Program-made: the position numbers and the translations under genes
NCBI RefSeq assembly: GCF_035083965.1
Contig: NC_089726.1
Location: forward strand, 13,025,501 to 13,089,500
DNA length: 64,000 nucleotides
Direction of reading: 5' to 3'
Origin: Branchiostoma lanceolatum
Lineage: Eukaryota; Chordata; Leptocardii; Amphioxiformes; Branchiostomatidae
Notes under the pieces: model-generated
What the model was told of the DNA's origin: nothing
Database searches by the model: none
The model's input: the letters and a program-made list of their open reading frames with translations, nothing else
Shown here: positions 1-23,000 of the stretch, in pieces
How the letters are laid out: every line of letters begins with the position of its first letter
How positions within the stretch are numbered: the first letter of the stretch is position 1

Positions 1-1187
1 TTGCGTTTGCATAAAACTACATTTCACGATAGGGTTAACATTATGATTTATCACCTGGTCCAATCTAAGCTAACTCTGGACAAACAATTTGGGTGAACAC
101 AAAGTAGTAAAAGAAAAAGTATAACGTTACAAAGTAATAAATACACGATTATTTTGAGACAGATAACCTTATTTTAGGCGCATCTAAATCATTTTACAAA
201 TCATACTTTGGTTGTTTCTTGTCTGATAGACATAATAGCGCTGTGACTCATGTGAAAATAATTGCGAGTGGCTGTGAAACACTCTGCACGTGTGTCCGCT
301 CTTAAATTCTTACAGGGCGAGAGACTCAGAGTACTTCTCCTTCAAAGATCTTGAAAACTTTCATGTCGATTTTCGAAGGTCTCGAGGACGCACTTGTTTA
401 CGCTGACAACAGTCACTATGGGCGGTCCAAACTGCACGTCCTCAGACCAAAGTGGCATTTGATCACAGTTTACCTAAGACTTTATCAGCCACATACATCA
501 CACATAATGTTTGACTGCCCCGAGGTTTGCGTGGTTGAGATAACCCAACCCTTTGTACTTGATATGCCGACTTTCCGGGCACTTTCTCACGGTGCTGCAA
601 TGACGTACAGCGTTGATAAATGTATGAACCCATAAAATGTTTTCTTGTTTTTCATTGATTGGTCTGACTGATTGGTTGGGAAACTAAAGGCCGAGACATG
701 AACCACTTTCACAAGCGGTTGAAAATTCAAACTATGCTCCAAATACATCGAAACAAAATTTTTCGATTGTGCGTTACCACATGCATGAAGCACTACTGAA
801 TGACTTTTCCACGCGATTTTCAAATACCAACAATTCAAATAATACCTCTTACTCTTGGTTCAGTTCAGAAATTGAATATGTATTCAAATCATGAGTCAGC
901 CTTTTGTGGTGTTTAAACTGTACCCAACTATGAAATCACGGCAAAAACATAAAAACTTTATTCATTTGCTTGACTTAATTTTCCACTCTTGTTTTCGTCT
1001 TTGTCCTGAACAATTGCGCACACCAATCGTCCCAAGGGTAAAAGTCTACGTCAACGCGATGACATAACCTGGCCCAACTATTTGAGGTGCCCTAAAGGCC
1101 ACGTGCGTTAAGTGCCAACCTCCAAACTTTTCAGCCTCACAGTCTAGTAGGTCTTGACTCTGTCTTCTCCTCGAAACGTCCAACAAT
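1..1187. other. Upstream region of EGF-SEA-1
   Basis: AT-rich sequence with one 94-codon ORF at 351-635 that has no recognisable motif and no supporting splice context. It presumably includes the EGF-SEA-1 promoter and 5' UTR. No other gene is supported. Confidence 0.5.
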
Positions 1188-12949
<11,762 letters not shown>

Positions 12950-14033
12950 ACTACAGCAGTGCTCTATGACATATGTAACGTTATATATAGCTTTCCTTTA
13001 GATGCTTCATAAACGGTGTTTATCTTGTAGTTCAATAAAAAGGGCAACACATGAGTCGCTCGTACTTTGTATTTGTCTGTTTGTGTTTTTGTTTGTTTGT
13101 GTTTTTGTTATCTTGCTGTTCGCCCCACCCAATGGGAAAATAGGACATTTTATCTGACAGAAGTCTATGCATATGTGATTTATTAGGTCGATGTTTCTCA
13201 TAGTACATTTGTTGTCTGGTGTTCGGTGATTGTCATTGACACTGTACATGACCAGAAAGTTAGCCATATAATCGCGTACGTAAGGTTCTAAAGATGTTCG
13301 CAGCCTAATTGGCAGGCAGGTTTACAGGTGTCATAGACGTAGTTGATTCAGAGAGTGATCTCCATTGATTTACCACGGCAGCTTGCTAGAAGCGCCGAGC
13401 CTTGTGTAAATTTACACTTCGCCTGTGATATGGCCGTCGGTGATATTTGATCATAGTTTACATTAGATCGTATCAGTGCACAACGACTGCCTGCTATTAA
13501 GGGTGGTGAGGTCATCCAATTGTGCTAATCAATGATCACAAAATTCAACATGTTGACGACCTGAGCACTGATATATCCACAGCACGACATTTGATGCTAC
13601 GAAAGATAGAGTCTGATATGGTCTAGTTGTTCTTGACAAGTGGCTTGATAACAATGGATACCTCTTGCCAATGATACCGAAGATCCCTATTGTATATAGC
13701 TCGACCAGTTTCACCTGGAATAGGAGATATGGCGGACACAACATCAACTTTTTTGCCATGCTATCTATGATTTACTCGATGTCCACATTTCGATCAGCAA
13801 CACTGTTAGAATAATGCGAGTCACATCGCAAACCTTCAAACATTGACCTTGGTAGAAAATGGTTCTGACTGGGGCAAAAGTCTGTACTGTTCTTATCAGA
13901 AAGTATCGACCAACTCTGTGTGTAGTACACGTCACAAGACCTTTGGGTCTGACTGTGCGAAACTGTACCGGGTACAATCCGTGTTTAGCAATTAGTGCCT
14001 AAATCCTGTCCTCTCTTTAACTTTACGATAGTC
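12950..14033. other. Intergenic region between the EGF-SEA paralogues
   Basis: About 1.1 kb with the 3' UTR and polyadenylation signal of EGF-SEA-1 (13034) and, presumably, the promoter of EGF-SEA-2. I see no convincing coding exon. Short ORFs on the minus strand lack domain content or splice support. Confidence 0.6.
13034..13039 (+). terminator. Polyadenylation signal of EGF-SEA-1
   Basis: An AATAAA hexamer lies 85 nt after the EGF-SEA-1 stop codon, on the coding strand and in AT-rich 3' UTR-like sequence, followed by a T/G-rich stretch near 13070-13110. Confidence 0.65.
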
Positions 14034-14088
14034 ATGGCTCGAGCGATGCTTCTACTGATGCTGTGTGTTGTCGTCATGGCCCAAGACG
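14034..14088 (+). other. EGF-SEA-2 exon 1, signal peptide
   Basis: The ATG at 14034 opens 18 codons with a hydrophobic core of Leu, Met and Val ending in Ala-Gln-Asp, then donor GTAGGT in phase 1. Length and phase match exon 1 of EGF-SEA-1. A second in-frame ATG four codons downstream could also serve as the start, but the first keeps the basic n-region. Confidence 0.82.
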
Positions 14089-17000
14089 GTAGGTGAAGAC
14101 GTTTGATGACGTCTGCACTCGTAGATCAAGTAACAAAGTTTCTACTATCAGTCATGATCGATAATATAGCGGATTATACCTTCCAAAGCCAACTGAACTT
14201 TTTAGGGAACAGATTGCTTTTAGACATGATTTGAGATAGTTGTGCATTAGATGCAGATTCATTCTAATATTAGTCATGAAAAGGAAAACAGGACAGGGAC
14301 AAACTACAATAGGCAGTAGGGGGGGGGGGTAGGAAACTATTAAAATAGTTCCTGAAATGACTGAAACTTCTATCACTTCTATAGAGGAATAGCGTTGTTT
14401 TGTTAGCGTTGTTGTTGTTGTTGTTGCTGCTGCTGCTTGGGGAGGGGGGGCTGTAATATCACAATAGGCATCATGGACTAAAATGATATAAGCTGTAGTG
14501 CGTTACTTAAAGCTCTAATTACATGATAAAATTACTGCAACCGTCTACAGATCGATTCATTGATCGCAAGCGACCTTTGTCGACAGTTGTGAAAAATGCA
14601 GCCTTATATTTTCGTAAACAGAAAACATTGTACACCATTATTCATTGCTTTAGGCTGTAATTTCATATTCCCTTGCCACGCAGGTAATAACGAATGTGCG
14701 TCTAACCCATGTGACTACGGCACCTGTGTCGACGGTAACGACGGCTACACCTGCACCTGTGAACCTGGATGGACAGGGGCTGTGTGCAACCAAGGTGTGG
14801 CTCCTTATCCACATGACCTTTGCATCTTGTACATCAGGCAATACTTTTTTTCGCTCTTTCTGCTTCATACTGCCGGCTAATCTGTTATTAACACGATGTG
14901 ATTATTTATTTGACTTTGAGCAGATATTGACGACTGTGCGCCCAGCCCCTGTGTCCACGGTACTTGTGCTAACGGGGTGAACAACTACACCTGCATCTGT
15001 GACCCTGGATGGAGAGGACGCGACTGCGCAGAAGGTTGGCTTCGTTCCTGATATCGATTGTGTCCTTTATTGCTGCTTTCATTCAAATAGAGGAGCTTTT
15101 CTGTATATCCCCTAACGTAAGATTGTTATCACTGGACTATTGCAGTATCTATAATTCTTTAACATCTATTTGTAAAGGATATAATAGTTTACGTTTCTGA
15201 CTCTCAAATATTTCACTGATCTTACCAGGCACACAAGCAAACTTTAACCCAACAGTGTAGACATGGGGCATTCAAATTATTTGGATGGAATGGCATTATT
15301 TCATTGATAGATCAATGATCATCGTTATCACTGCGCAGATATTGATGACTGTACACCAGACCCCTGCGATTACGGCGTGTGTGCCGACACTGTAAACGGC
15401 TTCACCTGCACCTGTTATGCTGGATGGACAGGACCGAACTGCCACATAGGTTTGTCTCACGTTTAACACGCCCGTTCATTTTACGATTACGAATCAAAAC
15501 CAATGCTGACAGTTTGATCCTATTCCAAAACTATCTTTTGGGTTAAGAATAGATGTTATTGCCAATACTAATCCACATTTTTTAAATAACTGTACACAGA
15601 TGTTGATGAATGTGCGTCCAGCCCCTGTCGTCACGGCACCTGTGCTGATCATGTCAACAAGTACAGTTGTACATGCCAGGTTGGATGGCGAGGGGACAAC
15701 TGCCAAATAGGTTCGTTCCATTGCCAAAATGACATTACATATACTTAGGTGTAGGTATAGTTGCATCGTTTGTGTGTACAAATACTCAAGAAATATCGTC
15801 CAATATTGGATGTCGTCATCGGTATGTGTCAACACATATTATTTTGTGACCTCTGCAATTGTATTTCATAGTAAGGTCTGCGCATTGTTTACACTTTGTT
15901 ACAGGCTAAACACAGTCATATTTTGCGCTTAGTATTCTAACAGTACACCGGTAGTTTTTGGGGAGTAGCAAGTTTTCTGCCTCTAGGTTTGACTGATAGA
16001 TCGAGTTGTCTTGACAGGATCGACATTAACTATGACTATGTTATCCCCCATGACCCCACACAGACATTGACGAGTGTGAGTCCAGCCCGTGCGAGCATGG
16101 CAGCTGCAGTGACAGTGTCAACAGCTACTCCTGTACATGCCAGCCCGGGTATACAGGAACACACTGCGACACAGGTTTGCTTTGGAACTTACAGTACTTT
16201 TTATGATCTTTTCATTCTCAGTGTTAAAATTGTCACTAGCATAGAACACATCTATCTATAGTAGTGTACTTTATATACATGTAACAGTCGAAAGTTGTAT
16301 TTCAAAGTGTGAACTTGCATTACACATGTAAACACTAGGACAATCTTGATATAAATTGTATTAAGATTTTCCTATCTTAAGAGGCGTTGCATCAAACAAA
16401 AAGTACGGATCATAATCCTTTTTTTTCAATTTCTTAACTTTTGCCTACCAAGGCCTACAAACAAGCCCATCCTTACCTTATCATCAAAGCCTAATTATAA
16501 TGTTTGCAGATATCATGTTTACCAGCAAACTAACAAACAAAGCATTGAACAGTGATAGTCGGTGAAATTATGAGCTTCTTGGCGCAAATCTGGCGAAACA
16601 GTAATGGACATTGACTGTACTGGCATTTGCGAAGTACATTTGGTCACAGTGGCAGAAGAATGATGTCATCATTTCTAGGTCCACACCAATCATCCTCTGA
16701 GTTTGACTCTACAATTCTATCTTCCGGATCGTGTATCATACATTCCGGAGCTATTTTTTGTTGTTGTTCCGGAATATGCCTGAACGGATGCAGTGACTGC
16801 TGTTCCGGAATGCTGCTTGTCGGAGCTTGCGCCTGGGGTTCTGGGATATTCTTTACTGGAACTTGTCCCTTCTGTTCAGGAACATTTTGTCCCGGAAATT
16901 GGTCCTGCCGTTCCGGAATATTTCCGACGGTAGCTTGTTCCATCTGTTCCGGAATGTGAGGTTCCAGCGTTGGTACCTGGTCTGACTCTGGGTCCCGAGG

Positions 17001-20000
17001 CAAAGGTTCGCCCAGAGCGTGTCGCAGCCGCTTCCAGAACAGCGGTCTGTGTTTCACGTCATCCGGCCACATCAGGTACGTGTCCCGCTTCATTACAGCG
17101 TTCAGGTGGCGGAATCGTTTCAACATTCTGTTGGGAATTTCTTCCAAAAAGACCAGGATGAGACGCACCCCTCCCCCTTGCTCGAACATGTGGTACTGGG
17201 CCAGCTGGAACTCGTACTCGCACCACTTACTCTTCAGGAAGTTCCTGGTGACGAGGCAGACGGTTCTCCGGCTGTTTTCCACGGCGTCGGCGATGTTCTC
17301 CACGATGGGGGCGCCGACTGCAAAGTCCCTCTCATGTATGACTAGACTGTAGTCAGGTTCCAGGTTCTCTATTGCTTCCTTTATAACCCATCTGATGTCT
17401 TCATTGTTGTATGCAATGAAGGCATCGTGTGTGTAGGCGTGCTGTTCATTGATTTCTTCTTCTCCGATCCTCGGTTTTCTCCACTTGGCCCACAGCCACA
17501 GGAAGTAGTTAACATGCCGGATGTTGTAGTCGACAAGAAAAACAGTCATCATGGCGACGAAGATTCCCGAAGAAGCGAGCACACAAGCAAGGAGACGGTT
17601 GGGCCGGAATTCATTACTACAATCCATCTTAAAGAACATGTTCTGTGATTGTGCTTTTCCTTCGTTATAGTTCTGTTGCTGTGTGATCCCGTCAGTCAAA
17701 CGTTGCCCATACAGTTTAGCTGGACGGAAACATTTGTAGCTTCGATAAGAGAGAGGATAGGGGTTATTCCAGTTCGACACCGTGTCGTATTTGTCCTGTG
17801 CCCACTCAACAAACCACCGTAAGTCACAATCACACAGAAATGGATTGTTTGCAACGTCAAGTCTCTCCAGGCGGTTGACAACAGGTCCCAGTGAGGTTTG
17901 GTTTATAACACTCAACCTGTTGTTGCTTAGAATCAAATCCCTCAGTCCGTATAAACGATCGAAGGCGTTCCAAATCACTGCTATTCTGTTGGCTGCAAGG
18001 TTTAAGATTCTTAGGTCCCCCAAACCTTCAAATGTCTTTGCTGTCATGTTCTGTATTTGATTGTTACTAAGATCCAGCGATCTTAGCCGTGATAGTCCGC
18101 GAAAGGCGAACACCTTTAGAGTGCTGATTTCGTTATGACTGAGATCGAGTTGAACCAGTTGGACCAACCACTGGAAGTTCCCTACCTCTATGACACGGAT
18201 GTGGTTGTGCGAAAGAGTCAAAGTTGTGAGGTTCGTCAGTCCCTTCATAAACGTTCCGTCTATACCTACTAAACCATTGCTATCCAGTCTGAGTGTTTCT
18301 AACGTTGGTGACTGCACTGTTGTGTAGGACGTAGTTCTGATGTCATTGTGAGAAAGATCAAGAAATTTCAGACCTGCGATGGAGAATACAGCATCGGGCA
18401 AGTAATAACCTATTTGGTTATGCTGCAAGTCGAGCATGGTCACGTTCGCTGGCAACATTTCAACACCTTGCAGTCTGTTATGGCTCAAGTTCAGATGATT
18501 GACGCTTTTCAAATCTGTGAAGTTGAACGATAAGGCGATGTATCCTGATTCCATTTGAAAGTAGCTGTTTAAATTGTTATGACTCAAGTCAAGATAGTCC
18601 AAGGTCTCTGGAAGCCGAGCTTGGGATGTTTCCAAGTTGTTATAGCTCAGATCAAGATAGATAAGAGATGACAGTCCTTCAAACACGTCTTGTGGTAAAG
18701 TAGAAATTAGATGATTACTTAAGTCAAGATGACGGAGGGAGGGCAAACCACTGAACGCATTGTTTTCTACCGTGTTTAGAATCCCTACATCCAGATTCAA
18801 CCTTTGCAAATTTGGAAAAGTTGTGAATGAGTTAGCTTGAATGGCTGTGGTGTCAGGTAGAATTATGGACAAGGTTTTCAAGTCGTCGAAGCCTTTCATC
18901 GTCGCCAGTGTATCAGCTGTTATTGTGTTAATCCCGCCCATGGCAAATGACAACTCCTGTACATGTGTGTGTCGAAGTTCAGGCAGAACATCTGCGATAG
19001 AGGAGAAACTTGAAGTCCAGGGAATGTCCAGCGCCTGTAGATGCGTCAGTGACGTCAGCAGGCCGGGCGCTATGGTGAGATAGTCAGCTGGTGTGTAGAC
19101 GTGAGCGCTAACACACATGTCTAACCGTTTTAGAGTTGACAACAGCGGCAGGAACATTTGAACATTGTAGTTAACTGGGCCTACAGAACCTAGTTGTATT
19201 TCTTCCAAGTTCGACAGGTTCCCAAATACAGGCCCGAAATTCAAATCGTCGGCTCTTTGGACGAAGAGTTGAAATGTTTTAAGATTGCGGAGAGGTGACC
19301 ACAGCAAGGGTCGTTGTAAGAATTCACTTCCGCTTTGGATGTCCAGTTCTGCCATCGTCAGGTTTTCCAGCAAAGTCAAGGAATCAAAAATGTGATCAGG
19401 TAAACTTCTTATATTAATCAAACCGAGATATAGATACCTCAGTCTATATAAATCTTTGAATACGTCTACATCTACCCTCTCGGCAGCGGTCTCAACTGTC
19501 AGATGATTCAGGTTTCGCAGATCTATGAACAGCCCAGTTTGAAGAGCAAACGTAGATTGCAAAGTTGGACAACACATGTCCAGACGTTCTAAGTTCTCTA
19601 GCCCAGCGAATGCGCCGACCTCGATTGCCTGAATATATGTGTCCGACAGATCTAAGTGCCTCAGATTTCTTAATCCACGAAAAGAGCCGTTGTGTATTTT
19701 TGCTATATTGTTTTCGCGCAGAGCTAAGTACCTTAGAGTAGCCAACCTTGCGAAAGAGTCCTTGTGCAGTTCGGTGATGTTGTTTCCGCTGAGGTCCAAG
19801 GTGATGACGGACTTGGGAATGCCGGGCGGTACTTGGGTTAGAGTTGCGCGGGTTGGGTACTCCCATGGGCCGCCCTGTCCTGTACACACCACGGCTGCGG
19901 AGTTCCAGACCTGACAGACAGGGGGCAGCTGTCCTGCCCATACTTGCGTCATAAACGCCAAAATCGACGTTAAGCAGACCGCAAGGAGAGTGACTTTTGT

Positions 20001-23000
20001 CTCCATGTTGACTCCAGGTTTCTCCCGTTGCGGCGCTGTAGCAACGATAAAAAACCTAATGTCAATGACGAGTACGGAAACGGTTGACAATTCTGATTTT
20101 CTGAAGAGCACCCTTAAAAAACCCGAGTCCTGTGCAAGAGGGCGGAAAAAAGTTGGTTCGGTTTCGACATACGATTCAATGTTGACACAATTAAAGTATC
20201 ATTTTCTCTCTAACGGTAGACGGAATAAGCTTAACAAAAGCAGTCGAGTGACTATCACACATTTAGGAAGGTACAATATTATGTACACAAAAACGTTTGA
20301 AGACTAACCCGTATTGGGATACAGAGATTCTGGTACTTTTGTAAGAAACTCTGGCATTGTTGGAAGGGTCCTCGGGAAATTCAAGAACTCGATCGCTATA
20401 ACGTTCGCCCACTTCTTTCAGGCTTCAACTTATGGTAAATATGACAAAACTGGATTCAAGCATAACATTTAGTCTTTGATGAATTATGATACCCACCTCT
20501 GGAGTGGAATGCTCCTTTAAGTGGATAACACTCATGAAACATCAGCTATAGAGATTAAAATCATTTGGTATGAGATCGCGGAACTCTTACTAGTTTTACG
20601 CGGAACTGTAGTTTTACGATAGGATCACAGATGAAGAACAGCTAAATTACATATCGTGCGTGGGAACTTGTTCCTGATCGCTGCTCATCCGTTAAATCAA
20701 AATTACTTCTCCTTAGGCGAACTTGCATAACAGTCCGGGTGTTATGCTTAGTTCCCCATCTTAGCAAAAACACATCAAAGATTTGACCTATGATGGCCTG
20801 CCTTTCTGTGTTTTGACTATGCACCGTTGGTCTCAATTAATTCAGAAATTTTAAGTAGGGGCCTTTCACACTGAAAAGCGGAATAAGTTTAGTTCCTTCT
20901 CAAGACGAGTGGTAATTAGCGCCAACAAAACAGCATTTTTGTATCAAAGTAAGAGTGTATCACCACACAGTATTTTTTTTAGCAAAGCAAGTAACACAAA
21001 ATACCTTTGACCTCTTTGACGCCTTAAATCCGCACCTCCCCTGTTATCTCTCACCATTCGGTCCTCTTTTTAACTTCAACAATGCTTCCCAAGTGGTCAG
21101 ATTTGAACATTTGATCCGGGTCCGTCCCGAAACACGTTATTTACGCTTAGAAAAAGGCGATTTACTAGCTGTTTTTCTTACCTCAAAACGGACTGTGTTT
21201 CTTTCGTCTTCAGCTTGTAAAAGTCCAGTGGAGTCGAGAACCTGTAGCCACACTTCTTCCTGCCAAGACGTCTCCGGGTTTTCTCCAGTAGGACCAGACC
21301 TTCACGGGAAACCGTCGCGCTGGAGTTACTAGTCTCCCAAAGAAATTGTCAATGTTGTATTTCAAGCTAGACAGGACGCCAAAACATGAACTCACCGTTC
21401 TTGTATCAGTGCCAGTTGACTGCGTAGCTTTAGGTGGCCTGGTTTAACTTTGCATGCAGTAACCCATAAAGTCTCGTCAAGGCGAGTGCCAACACGGCGA
21501 AGATATATTATGGACTACGTTTCCTGCTCGGAACCATTATAGGACTGAAATCATAGAGCTTGGGCTGTCACCACTCCTGAACAGGAAACCTTCAGTATCG
21601 CAAACCGATAATTGGGCACCAGCAAGCGCCAACAATAAGTTCTACATCTACGCTCAGGAATGTCACTTGCACTTCTCAGCATTTACCGCAAGGCTGCGAT
21701 CAGGGACATCCCCTGTGTTTCTCAGAGAGACAGACAGCCCTGAGGCTGGTTTAGGGGTCAGGAGAGCCCGGGAAGCAAAGTAAAATTGTTGAATTCGAAG
21801 CTTTCTGTTCAAATTGTTTCTGTTCAGATACCGTCATTGTGAGACATGATTTTCCTTTCAAATACGTGTAGTCATCCAAATCGGCAAGATCACAGCTGGC
21901 ACCTCACAAATACAACACAGACCAAATCCCTAACATAGCCTCTTGGCTAACAGTTTGTACAAGTTGTGGTCTCCAATTAGACAGAGGAAGTTCAGCTTTA
22001 GACCAGATCATGGCAGGATTGGGCGTTCTGTTTTTGTTTGAAGGGACATCCGTTTCCGCCAGGCGTTGTCTGGCTGACTCATGCTTGGCTTAGATGTTTT
22101 TACACCACACAACCGTGTCCGTTACGTAAGGAGTCTACGGTAGCCTCTAAACAGACCCTTAGGTGGAGTCTATACCTGAATGGGTACGGTAAAGTGATCC
22201 TAGCTGTGATCAGTGGGACATACTCACGCCAAACATCCTAGTAAGGCAGTCGTAATTTACAAACGCGTTTGTTACCTCCGTGAAAAACTTGAGGTATTGT
22301 TTTGGCTTGCCTGTCTGTCTGTCTGTCTGTTTGTCTGTCCATTTGTCTATGTCTGTGTGTGTGTTTCCAGATATTTGTGGTCAGTATAACTTAAGAACTT
22401 CTGGATGGATTGTAAGGATATTTGGTATATGGGAATACGAAGATTAAGGTCGATTTTAGCCCCCTTAGTGTGGTGTGACCTTGGTGCTGAATAAGAAGTC
22501 CTGTTCTGGTATTTTTTTGCCATGACATGCTACGGTCTTGTTTGTTTGGTCGGTCGGTCGGTCGGTCGGTCGGTCGGTCGGTCGGTCGGTCGGTAGACTG
22601 GTTGGAAACAGGATGACTCAAGAACTTCTTATGATCTGCCACTTGTGAACGGGGAAGGTAGAAGTGATACAACATGTCCCAAAGAATTGGTGTTCTGAAT
22701 CTAACTTCAAGCTAGTTTTAGAATTCTAGCCAACAATATAATAATGAGTGGTAACGTTACTTGAATGAATGATAGCCTTTTGATAGCCTTTGTTGTACAT
22801 CCATGCCCTATCGGGCTAAGTACAGGCATACAAATACAAACGTCGTAATAAAGTACATATAGTGATAGGGCTTTTGATAATAATCTAAAATATGGGTTCT
22901 AACACTACTCTGTCTAATACATAGGTTTGGCTTCTTCTTGTCTCTTTGTGGTGTAAATAGATTAGGTTGAGTTGTTTTGTTAATGTGATCCACAGATATT

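Larger units (their letters stand above)
20007..22995. other. Upstream region of the TLR within the host intron
   Basis: About 3 kb between the TLR start and EGF exon 22996 with no coding exon that I can support. It should contain the TLR promoter and 5' UTR. It holds tetranucleotide repeats (22311-22339 and 22548-22594) and a copy of a dispersed repeat near 22382 and 22615. I searched for a second signal-peptide exon for the downstream EGF exons and found none. Confidence 0.5.

Noticed and set aside
351-635. 94-codon ORF upstream of EGF-SEA-1
   Set aside because: No recognisable domain and no splice or start context. Amino-acid composition looks random.
20007-20111. N-terminal extension of the TLR (35 codons upstream of the chosen start)
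   Set aside because: The frame is open, but the downstream Met begins a proper signal peptide. The extension would bury it.
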